From: Haematococcus lacustris
Lineage: Eukaryota; Chlorophyta; Chlorophyceae; Chlamydomonadales; Haematococcaceae
DNA: 64,000 nt
Direction of reading: 5' to 3'
Assembly: GCA_030144725.1 (NCBI GenBank)
Contig: JASKMD010000008.1
Coordinates: 11,317,344 to 11,381,343, forward strand
A program made the position numbers and the translations under genes. The notes under the pieces were generated by a model. That model ran no database searches. It had not been told where the DNA came from and saw only the letters and a program-made list of their open reading frames with translations. Position 1 is the stretch's first letter; each line of letters begins with the position of its first letter. Shown here piece by piece: positions 46,201 through 54,776 of the stretch.

Positions 46201-47000
46201 ACTGCTGGCTGGGGGGAGGCACAGACCAGGGGTGCCTGGCAGGGCTGGGTGGGCTGCAGGGGTCTGGGTCCCTGGGGCGGCAGGTCAGCCGCTCGGGGGG
46301 CTATGCCTGCTCCTGACCCATTGTCTGGGAGGCAGGGCCGAGGGAGGGCCACAGGGGGGGCAGGGGAGGCACAAGGGGCAGGGGATGCCTGCAGGCCGCT
46401 GCTGGTCTGATGGGCGTCCAGCCCCTGCAATGGGCTGGGTGCGTGGTTTGTGCTGCTGGCCACAGGCTGAGGCCCGGCTGACCCCAGTGCGGGGTGGTAC
46501 ATTTGCTGGGGCTGGCCTTGGGTTGGTGGCTGGGTTGGTGGCTGGGGTTGAGATGATGGTGGGTGTTCCTGGAGCTGAAGCTGGGGTTGTGTAGCAGGCC
46601 GCGGCGGCTGCAGGGCGAGGGGCCAGGAGCTTGGGGTTGACATGCCTGGGGGTTGTGATGCTGTTGCGGAAGGGCCACTAATGCTTGTTGCCCTTCCCAC
46701 TGCCGCTCTGGTACTGCCAGTGCTGGTGGGATGTTGCTGGTTGGATGGAGAGGGAGAGGTGCTTGATAGCTGTTGCGGGCATGTGTCCAGGTGGATGCTG
46801 ATGCACTTGGCCGGCACTGCGCACTACAGGCGCATCGCCTTTACTTCTTAGGCCAAGACTGTGTGCAAGGCAAGCTTGCGCCTCATGAATAAAGGTGTCC
46901 CGAAGGTTATGGAGTACTCACCTCGGGCAGTACAGATGGGGCATGTCACGAAGCCCACGGTGGGCTGCAACTTAGCACGCTTTGCAGGATTGTTAAACAT
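43209..47000 (-). CDS. UBZ4 zinc-finger AlkB-like 2OG-Fe(II) dioxygenase
   Basis: AlkB enzymes demethylate nucleic acids or proteins using Fe(II) and 2-oxoglutarate. Exons on minus: 47000-46922 and 46816-45886, at least one unresolved exon, then 43896-43626 and 43352-43209 (stop). The first junction recreates a UBZ4/RAD18-type finger, FVTCPICTARVPAKCISIHL then DTC, a ubiquitin-binding module seen in DNA-repair proteins. A Pro/Gln/Ser-rich linker of about 250 aa follows, then LLHDFIT, the usual opening of AlkB domains. The catalytic core has HMDD (HxD iron ligands), YTHAIAS (distal His) and RISITFRQT (2OG-binding Arg). The last intron appears to use a GC donor (GAG|GCAAGC), and phases agree only with it. 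Its start codon is 151 bp from that of the divergent BASS4-like gene. A large intron (45885-43897) has collected repeats and a Fanzor fragment. Confidence 0.85.
44155..44235. repeat. Small inverted repeat, shared with 45770-45840
   Basis: CCCTCACTAGGGCCTCCATT followed by TTAGCCGGAACTAG is mirrored by CTAGCTCCGGCTAAAATA, giving a hairpin of about 70 bp. A diverged copy of the left part (CCCTCACTAGGGCCTCCATT, then TGAGCCGAACTAG) lies at 45770-45803. Both are in the AlkB-like gene's large intron. They could be the remains of a small transposon. Confidence 0.65.
44935..45365 (+). pseudogene. Degenerate Fanzor fragment (copy I) in an AlkB intron
   Basis: 44935-45010 gives HLKPLWCRQRLT, resembling YLDPKWARQRLR of copy D. 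After a CCCTG array standing where the family intron would be, 45190-45250 gives QHYGRVWGVAVLLGAGYQG, like the segment before RuvC-II. After a frame shift, 45280-45365 gives AVREGFREL, a stop, then PDKLVVMDDT; compare AVRAGFRKV and PDRLVIVDELRT in copy B. The catalytic Glu is Asp here. The match is by eye and moderate. Confidence 0.5.
45013..45178. repeat. (CCCTG)n pentamer array
   Basis: About 33 copies of CCCTG with two CTCTG variants near the 3' end. The array separates the two parts of Fanzor fragment copy I. Confidence 0.97.
45594..45672. repeat. 27-bp tandem repeat, three units
   Basis: The unit AAGCCACATGCCATGCAGAC followed by TGTCATC occurs three times, the last one incomplete. Confidence 0.9.
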
Positions 47001-47151
47001 GCTGGAGCGCAGCTCAAAGAAGCCGAGGCGGTTCTGCGAAAGACAATCGTGTTTAAAGGCAACTCATGCTGTAGCATTTAGGTGTAGCATGAGGGCTGTA
47101 GGGGTTCAGGAGCTGCCCAGCTCGTAACAATGTAATCGTAGTCTGCGAATA
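47001..47151. promoter_or_regulatory. Short bidirectional promoter, AlkB-like and BASS4-like genes
   Basis: Only 151 bp separate the two divergent start codons. The interval contains a copy (about 47066-47107) of a dispersed repeat with GGTGTAGCATGAGGGCTGTA, also found beside Fanzor copies at about 25290 and 53855. Confidence 0.6.
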
Positions 47152-50100
47152 ATGCATACTGGCACTCTGGGCACGTGCCATCTACGCCAGCTCCAACATC
47201 ATCGCTACCAGCCATGCAAAGTCCAGTTTCCCCGACACCTGCGGCCTAGCGCCCTGAATCCTGCGGGAAACCAGCCGGAGCCCCAGCCAACCCCCCAGCC
47301 ACGTCAACATCAGGAGCAGCAGCAGGATGCATCGCAGCAGGCGACCCTGCTTGGCCCTATCCAGGGTATGCAAGACGTCCAAGAAGCTGCCGCAGAGTCA
47401 AACTGCAGCCGGCTTCGCCCTGAGTCAGAGAAATCATCCAGCTCTTCATCGTACCTCGCAGCAACGCACCCCAGCCAGCCTTCCCTCCTGCCCTCCCTCT
47501 TGCGCCATCTTGACCAGCACTGCATTCCACTATTCCTGGTCACTGGCATTCTAGCCGGCCTGGCACAGCCTGCCTGGGGCACCGCCGCTGCCGCTGCCGG
47601 CGCCACCCAGCTCATCACCCAGGCAGTCTTCGTGGCCTCAGGCCTACAGTTGAGGCAGGGCGAGGCAGCCACAGCCCTGGGTGCATCTGGTGAGGCCCTT
47701 CCCCTCATCACCCCTCGCTGTCTCCCTCTCTCACCCTTCCACCTTCTCACCCTCATATATCTCACCTTCTCACCTCTCACCTTCTCACCCTTTCATACCA
47801 CCCCCCATCAACTCTCACCTCTTTCCTCCTCTCCACCCTCCCAGTACGCCCCCTCCCTCACCCCTCCCTCACTGCACTCACCGGGTGTCTGCTCTCACGC
47901 CCAGGGTCACTGGCTTTCGGCCTGGCCTCCATCCTGCTGCTGTCGCCCCTGCTGGCCGTCCCCCTCCTCCTCAGTGCCAGCCAGGTGCTGCCGGTCAAGC
48001 CTGCCTTGGCTATGGGCACAGCCGTGTTTGCAGCCATGCCCACCACCCTGTCCTCCGGCATCACCATGACCACCGCAGGTAAGTGGTGGTGGGCCCTGAC
48101 CCCAGGCTCCACCTAACCTGGACCTAGACCAGGACCTGGGCTGGCTGGCTGGCTGGGGTGCAGCTGCTGCCTGGGGTGTGTGCACAGCCAAGCTATGACA
48201 GCCCCACAAGAGCTCCACAGCTCCACAGGTCCAGCTGCTGCCTGGGGTGTGGGGCGTGGCATGCGGGGTGTGGGGTGTGGGCACAGCTGAAAAATACACG
48301 CTCATGTGAAATCACACTAGGCTGCCGGTGACCATGTGGCATGTGGCGAACTCCTGCTTGTCACAGCACACCTCCGTGGTCGGGGCCCTACAACAGCCCC
48401 ATAGCTCCACAGGCAACACAACAGGGTCAGGTGCCCTGCTCGCCCTCCACAGAACAGGCTTTCACTGCTGGGTGCTGCGACCGCCTGCGCTGTTGCTGGC
48501 TGCAGCGGGGGGCAACACCGCCATGGCCATCCTGCTGACGGTGTCGTCCAACGCCCTCAGCGTGCTCACCCTGCCCCTGCTGCTGCCGGCCTTGCTGGGC
48601 CCTGCACTGGGCGGGGGGCTGCAGCCCCTCCAGTTGCTGCAGCAGCTGGTGACCACGGTGCTGCTGCCCACGGCAATAGGTGGGGGCCGTGCTTGCATGG
48701 CCACAGGGGTGGCAGCATTGTTAGTGCTGTGGGCACTATTGGCATTAGCCTGGCTGCCGGTGCTTCTGCTCTGCTGACATACGCAACCCCCGCAGCTGCA
48801 CCACCTGCAGCTGCTCAAGTTGGCCTGCCTGGGCTGCTGCACGCTCGCCTCTTCATCTTATGCTTCATCTTACATTCTTACATCTTATCTTATTCGCTGC
48901 ATCACTTCTGTTAGCACCTTGGCCCTCAACCTAGAGCCTTCATTGCAATGGAACACTAAGTGTGGTCCTCTAAATAAACGGTGTTTTTGTCTGCGTGAAG
49001 TTTCCATGCACATGGCATGCCACCTACCCTACACTAATGCCTGACCCTGGAAGGCTATGATGTAGAGTTGGCATGACAAACATGCGCTAATTGTAAGCTG
49101 GTGACAGCTCAAGAGGGGAGGGGCGCACACTACTGTGCCTCAGCGGGCTGGGTCTTAGGTGACTTGTCTCGCAGCCACTTGTACTCCAAGCCTCCTTGCC
49201 CTTGGCTAGCAGCAACCCTTGCTCTGGCCATTAGCACAGCTCCAGTGGGCACCACTTGCTCTCTCCACTGCGCTGCATGGTCAGCGCTGCGTTGCAGTCC
49301 CTGTCCAGCCACCTGCCTGGCTGTGGTGCTGGCTTGGCTTTGATAGCCTTGCCCTGTGCCTCAACTGCCTGCTCAGCCTTGGTGCGCTTGCTGCGCTTGG
49401 CTGGCGGGGGAGTACCAAGCCCAGGCTCTGAGGCTGCTGGCTGTGTGGCTGCCTGGCTACTGCTTGGGGCCTATGGGGGCTTGCGGGGGGCCACTACAGG
49501 GCACCACATCCGGCCCTCACTGGCACCTCCAAAGGGAACCTTCAAAGGGTGTGGTTATGACGATCTCTGTCAGCACTGTGCTGGTTGTGGTTGCTTGGAG
49601 GCTGTGTGGGGCTGCAGCCTACTCCATCAGCTGTACTCGCTCTCCTATCGTCTTGCCTCCCACTAGGCCTTGACCCTGACCCTGACCCTGACCCTGACCC
49701 TGACCCTGACCCTGACAGCTGTCGTCTTGCCTCCATCAGGCGCTGCTTGCCTGGCCCTTGGTGCTGCAGGTGCTGCAGCCAGGGGCCTGCTCCCGGGCGT
49801 TGCCACTGCTGTGGACAGCAACCGCCGTCTGCTGGTGCTGTTCAACGCCACCTGCCTAGCCAGCATACCGTGGATGCAGGTATACCTTTAGACTCCTCCT
49901 GCCACTGCTTCGGGGGGGAGGGGGAGGGGGAAGGGGAGGGGGAGGGGGAGGGGGAGGGGGAGGGGGAGGGGGAGGGGGAGGGGAAGGGGAAGGGGGATGG
50001 GTGAGGTGCCGAGGTACTTGCGACTGACGTCCTCCCCCCTCTACAGGTCAGCAAGGCGGCTCAGGCGGGTCTGCAGCTGCTGCCAGCTGACCTGGTCTGC

Positions 50101-51085
50101 GCAGCTGGCCTGGGCTGTGCACTGCACCTTGGGCTGCTGGCAGCCAACACCTGGGCAGTACAGGCACTACAGCTGGGTGGGGCTGACCCATGGGAGCGTG
50201 CGAAGCTGCGGCAGGCGCTGGTGCTGCAGGTGCGTGCCTTGTCTGCAGTTAGCTGAGCTGTGAAGCTGTGAGCGGCTATGGCGTGGGATTGGCGCTACAG
50301 TTGGCCAGCTGGTCCCATGCTGCCCTAGGCACAGCATCAGGCCTGAAGAATGTGCTGCAGCCAACCATGGCGCTAGCTGGCCCCAGCCAAAAGCTACAGG
50401 CATACCAGCTTTGCCCCCCTTGCTCTGCTTCACGACTAGCTCCAGCCAACCAGCTCCTGCCGGGTTTGCGCTCAGCTCAGGGACACACAAGCCACATGAG
50501 GCTGTTGCTCTCACCCTTACACAAAGGCAGCAGCCACGCTGGTCGTGGTGCTGGTGCTGGTGAAGGTGGGCCAGCCACCACCGCTCTGGACCCTCATGTG
50601 ACAGCGCCCTGGGTCCTCACTGTCTTCACCATCACATGCTGCCCAACACTGCCATGCCTGCCGCTGCACATGGCCTCACAAGCGCACCTAGCCATTGACT
50701 GCCTCCCCCTTGTTCCCCCTCCCCCGTGTTGTAAGCATGCATGATGTCAAGTGACACATTGTGTCACACCAGGCATGGGCTTGCTGCCTGCTGGGTGAGA
50801 GTGCCTTGCACACCTTGCCACTGCTGCCACCCCTGGACTTGCCCACAGCGTGGCACGTGGTGCAGGGTGCTCGTCTTGCATGCGCAGTGCTCCCAGAAGA
50901 CGCTGCCGGTGGCTGTTGCAATGATTGCCAAGGGCCTGGGCGGCCAGGGGGTCCCGGAAACTGCGGGTCTGGCCGCAATCAGCGCGGTGGCCGCGCACTT
51001 AGCGCAGGTGCTCATAGACTCCTGCATGGTGCCGGTGTGGGCTGATGAAATCGGCCGGGCGGCGATGGCAAATACCGTCATGTGA
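47152..51085 (+). CDS. Plastid sodium/metabolite cotransporter, BASS4-like
   Basis: BASS-family carriers have ten helices and move organic acids with Na+ across the chloroplast envelope. Exons: 47152-47689, 47905-48078, 48506-48679, 49740-49879, 50047-50229, probably a mini-exon near 50527-50559, and 50888-51085. All major junctions are in phase; the product is about 440 aa. The long N-terminus, rich in Gln, Pro and Ser, fits a transit peptide. Family landmarks are FVASGLQLRQGE, AVFAAMPTTLSSGITMT, AAGGNTAMAILLTVSSNALS and SQKTLPVAVAMI, the last two matching the paired conserved crossover regions. The substrate of BASS4 members is not settled. Intron 3 (48680-49739) contains an antisense Fanzor remnant and a CTGACC array next to its acceptor. 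Confidence 0.92.
48287..48348. repeat. Dispersed repeat shared with 44318-44372
   Basis: ACACGCTCATGTGAAATCAC, continuing ACTAGGCTGCCGGTGACC and ATGTGGCATG, is the same at both sites for about 50 bp. The left part, GAAAAATACACGCTCATG, also occurs at 23800-23817 next to Fanzor copy H. Confidence 0.85.
49127..49516 (-). pseudogene. Fanzor RuvC-III exon remnant (copy E) in BASS4 intron 3
   Basis: On minus, broken frames read WLDRDCNAALTMQRSGESKW, then a stop (LELC*WPEQG), then KWLRDKSPKTQ. This is the terminal exon of the copy D subfamily with stops and frameshifts. It is antisense to the host gene. Confidence 0.8.
49625..49739 (+). repeat. Intron module with duplicated acceptor and CTGACC array
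   Basis: A CATCAGCTGTACTC...CCTATCGTCTTGCCTCCCACTAG stretch is followed by (CTGACC)n (about 49672-49713) and then by TCGTCTTGCCTCCATCAG, the acceptor actually used. The two acceptor-like ends are similar. A closely related module (CATCAGCTGTACTC through CTGACC repeats) lies at 56640-56713 in the anion-transporter gene. Confidence 0.85.
49912..49998. repeat. (GGGGGA)n array in BASS4 intron 4
   Basis: About thirteen GGGGGA/GGGGAA units begin some 30 bp after the donor of exon 49740-49879. They are G-rich on the sense strand. Confidence 0.95.
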
Positions 51086-51295
51086 ACACTGTGCGTCATG
51101 TGGGCGGCATGGGAACACCCACGCTGCCACAACACCGTCTCTCACTATGGAGCAGTGCTGGTGTGTATGTCTGAGTGAGTCCCTGACGCCATGGGGGCCG
51201 CCATTGTCTTTGACGCAACGTTTTGGGTGGCATGACAAACATGTTTCATCATGGGTGCACACAAGTCAACCATGAATCGCTTCATGTCTCTGCTT

Positions 51296-51970
51296 GCACT
51301 AATAGCATTCTCGTACCCTAGCCTGGGGCCTGCAGTGCACTGACAAACAACAACCATATAGTGGAGCACATTACTTGCATCCACCGGACACTATGGGCTT
51401 AGGCGCAGTCATATTGTCGATCACCGGGGTCATGCGGGGTATTACACCTGGTGGTGTTATTCATTTTTCCAGCGAGGGCCATCGCTGTGAAGCGTAAAGC
51501 GTACTTCAGGTAAGTACACAGACATATCCTGCGCTGGTCGGCTTGCTATCCATGGCTTCAAGTTACGCACATCTGAGGCATAACTGCTCGTACTAATACT
51601 CGAAGACTGGGACTAGAGTGCGGATATTAGAGTGCGGGTACGGGCACGCACCACTAGAGCGCGACCGGACTGGTTAAAGGTTAATGTTAAACCGTGTGTT
51701 AAAGTTGACCGTTTGGTCGCGATACGAGTCCCTTTTTGCTGTCGTTCTGGTCGCGACACGGCAATGCACCCAGCGACACTATGCCGGCAGAAGTAGCCAG
51801 TGAGAAGCAGTCCCAGGGTAGCAAAACGGGTATGTTAAAGATTGGTTAAAGATGTGGTTAAACCCAAAACATCAGGATGTTAAACTAACCAGTCGCGCTC
51901 TAGTGTCACGGCATGCTGCATGCGCCATGCAGTGAGAGCATGGAAAAGGTACGATCATTGCATGGCAGAG
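51296..51970 (+). repeat. Left direct repeat (promoter-like), interrupted by a MITE
   Basis: It is homologous to 54068-54555 over several blocks: ACTAATA(G/A)CATTCTCGTACCC, GTGTTATTCATTTTTCCA, GGTAAGTACACAGACATATC, TGCTATCCATGGCTTCAAG, and finally CCATGCAGTGAG...GCATGGCAGAG. Compared with the right copy it lacks two segments of about 40-50 bp, including the TATAAA box, and carries a 254-bp insertion at 51652-51905. The donor-like CAGGTAAGT at 51508 is kept. It lies about 700 bp upstream of the Fanzor N-half start codon. Confidence 0.9.
51652..51905. mobile_element. MITE, 254 bp, inside the left direct repeat
   Basis: The ends are inverted repeats: CACTAGAGCGCGACCGGACT on the left, and its near reverse complement AACCAGTCGCGCTCTAGTG on the right. 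No coding capacity. The right direct repeat (empty site near 54510) lacks it, which proves insertion after the duplication. No clear target duplication is visible. Confidence 0.88.
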
Positions 51971-52217
51971 TAATGACTGCAGAAGGCCAGATAAGGACTC
52001 CTTACATAGGCATATAGGCTGCTTGATACAACAGACTTTGCATGGGCATAATAATGTAATACTCTCTGTAAACTCCCAAAGCCTGTTAATACAATCCTAA
52101 CTTCAGGATACATGTCTAAATCCAGGATACATGTCTCAATATACACTAATCCAATAATGCAAACAAACAAAACTAACAATTCCTAGTATTTGTGATGGCT
52201 TGACGATGTTGTTTTCT

Positions 52218-53801
52218 ATGGCTAAGAAGAAAAGACGAACCGTGCCTAGGCCAGTGCCGGAGGACCCGGACAGTGACATTGAGGACCGCGACGAGGCACT
52301 ACAGCCGGACCTCACCGAGGCGCAGCGGAATAGAAAGGCTTCCGGAGAGGCCCGCGCTGCCCGCGATAGGGATAACACATACCACGCAAGAAAGGCCAAG
52401 TTAGCCCACCTCATCGACCACCTCCCGCAAGCGCTTTGGGATGCCTTCCTGGCCGACGCTGTGCAGCCACGAGTGGAGGCCATCAGCGAGCGTGGGGTGC
52501 TCGCCAGCCTGCTGTTGGGCTTACTCGTGCGCGGCTTGTTTACCATTCGCGTAGCCGACCCACTGGGCCTGCACGACCAGCCCGTGTACACAGACATCCC
52601 AGTTTCCCAGGCAGCCATCCCGGACCTGAGCTGCAGGAACCTGTTCCTGCAGCTGGTCCGCGGCCTGCCCGGAAACGGCGCAAACACTCAGCCAAACGCG
52701 GCAGTGGCTGCCGTGCTGGCCGCGCACCCTGACCTCCGCGCCCGCCTCGCAGCAATCCCCCGCCACCTGTCTGACACCAACATGGTGGACCACGTCGGCA
52801 AGCAGCTGGAGACAGCTTTCAGCAACATGCTCACGCTGCTCTTCGCTGGCAGGCTCAAGAAGTCTGTGTCCCTGGCTGGGGCAAAGGTCCTGGTGGGCAC
52901 TGAGGAACACCGGCGCAGATTTGGATTCTGGGGGGTCGAGGGTGGTGGGCACCTGCCAGCCTGGTCAAAGCGGGAGTGCACCTATGTGCGCCGCTTGGTG
53001 TGCGGCCTGGACGTCAGCTGGCTGGTGGGGGAGGGTGGGGTGGTGCCGACTCCAGCCATGCAGGCTGAGGTGGCTTTGCAACGGGGCCTGCTGGGGCTTG
53101 AGGAGGGGGAGAGGGTGGATGACGACTGGGTGGAGGATCCAGTCAACCGGGGCCGGCTGCTGCGCCATGCGGTGCACACTACCAGAGAGATGGAGGCAGC
53201 CATGGCAGCCTGGCAGCTGGATATGGTGCCTTGGCAGCAGGCTGAGCTCACCAACCCAGGGCTGCTGCCAAGGCCCCCCCGCCCCCCCACACCCTATGCC
53301 CTCACCCCCACCAGCAAGTGCCAGGCTCGGCATGTCTTCATAGACACCAAGGGCCTATACGGCATGATGCATGACGCCGGCATGCGGGGGGTGCTGACGG
53401 AGGAGGGGGTCACCTCCTTGAAGAAGTTCAGGAACGGTGCCCTACCTGACCCAGCGGTGCCGGGCAACTTCATTGCAGGGCCCAAAGACAGCCACGTGAG
53501 TGCTACTTGCAGTCAGGTGCTAGCCAGTCCTCAGGTGCTCCGTCAGCTGCCATGTGTGCTGTCACATGCCTTGTGAGCCTGCAGTCAGCTGCCTTGCGCC
53601 TGCCTTGTGAGCCCACACAAGCTAATGAAGTGCCTTGGTATGTGCATATGGTGGCTACAGGTGGCCAACCGATGGGATGCATTGCTGCCTGACCCTCGCC
53701 GCCAGAAGCTCGCTAGCCCCAAGCACAACTTCGCGCAAATCGTGCACACCGATGGAGTCGCCATCAGCGTGATGTTCAGAGTCGCCATCAGCGTGATGTG
53801 A
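52218..53801 (+). CDS. Fanzor N-terminal half without nuclease domain (copy F)
   Basis: Two exons, 52218-53495 and 53661-53801, join in phase to 472 aa with no internal stop. The start is MAKKKRRTVPRPVPEDPDSD, a nuclear localisation signal followed by an acidic stretch, parallel to copy D. The body is helical. ARHVFIDTKGLYGMMHDAG and the later HTDGVAISVMF correspond to VGVHFIKVDSRVLHGVC and DTDGVSVCVHY of copy D, so this is the recognition/WED half. The reading frame ends within an 18-bp duplication (VAISVMFRVAISVM) just before RuvC-I should begin. No DPG, DExRTS or DRDxN motif follows. It is either a truncated transposon or a shortened protein kept for RNA or DNA binding. The openness over 426 codons of exon 1 favours recent origin or selection. 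Confidence 0.78.
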
Positions 53802-53890
53802 TGCTTTACAACAGCGATCTCGCAGCCTGTGTTTGATTACAACTCATGCTTTATTTTGGTGTTGCATGAGGGCTGTAGGGATCAAAACTG
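53802..53890. repeat. Dispersed repeat at the broken 3' end of copy F
   Basis: GTTTGATTACAACTCATGCTTT...GGTGTTGCATGAGGGCTGTAGG matches about 25255-25312 and, in part, 47066-47107. It may be the end of an element. Confidence 0.75.
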
Positions 53891-54067
53891 ACGCTCCTGC
53901 CAGTCGGCACTCATAGAGGTGGGTTGCAGAAACATCACTGCTAAGCCCAGGCTTGCACACATGTGGCCTTGCCATGCCTGGTCTAGGTCGAAACCCTGGC
54001 ACCACGGCCATGCGCTACGTGTGGGATGGAAGCCGGGTGACTGCTATGGACGAGGCACTAATATGGC

Positions 54068-54555
54068 ACTAATAACATTCTCGTACCCTAGCCTGGGGCC
54101 TGTAGTGCACTGAAAACAACAACAACCATGTAATGGAGCACATCAATTGCATCCACATTAGTTGCTTCCACATTCGCACTTCTGCAAGTGTTGTAATAGT
54201 CAGTTTCACCGGACAATGTGAGCTTAGGCACAGCCATGTTGTCGATTACCGGGAAGACTTCACAACTAGGGTGTGCCCGGGCCAGTATAAATGCGGGGTA
54301 TTATACCTGGTAGTGTTATTCATTTTTCCAACGAGCGAGGGCCGTCGCTGTCAAGCGTAAAGACCTCAGGTAAGTACACAGACATATCCTTACTAGCGGT
54401 GATCGGTTTGCTATCCATGGCTTCAAGTTACACACATGCGAGGCATAACCGCTAGTACAGATACTCGAAGACTAGAGTGCGGATACTGGGACCGGGCACG
54501 CACCACCCATGCAGTGAGCGCATGCAAAAAGTGCGGTCATAGCATGGCAGAGGAT
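54068..54555 (+). promoter_or_regulatory. Right direct repeat: probable promoter and 5' leader of the anion-transporter gene
   Basis: This is the fuller copy of the 51.3-52.0 kb repeat. It has CAGTATAAATGCGG (TATAAA at 54286), then a leader with ATTCATTTTTCCAACG, then a consensus donor CTCAGGTAAGT at 54370. It ends about 220 bp before the ATG at 54777. The order TATA, leader, donor suggests a core promoter and a 5'-UTR intron. Confidence 0.6.
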
Positions 54556-54776
54556 AAAGAGAAATCCTGCTCGCTGCTGAAGTAACGCCAAGCCAAGACC
54601 ACGCAGCTCAGCCGCGACCTCCTGTGCCTCCCATTCTAGCTAACCTTTAACGCCATTTCCGTCTCTGTACGTCTCAATTGCTAACTGATACCGTGCTAGT
54701 GCAGCCTAGCACGACCCAGCTGGACGACCTTGCCGTAGTGCGTGTAGGTTAGCTTCTACCTAGCTCTGCTGGCGAT

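Noticed and set aside
45834..46817. Stand-alone gene for a Pro/Gln-rich protein on minus
   Set aside because: Its start matches the second half of a UBZ4 finger and its end the opening of an AlkB domain, so it is an internal exon of the AlkB-like gene.
51296..54555. LTR retrotransposon with Fanzor inside
   Set aside because: The two repeats lack clear TG...CA ends, a primer-binding site and any gag-pol sequence, and the right copy looks like a normal promoter of the next gene. It is not fully excluded; copies elsewhere would revive it.
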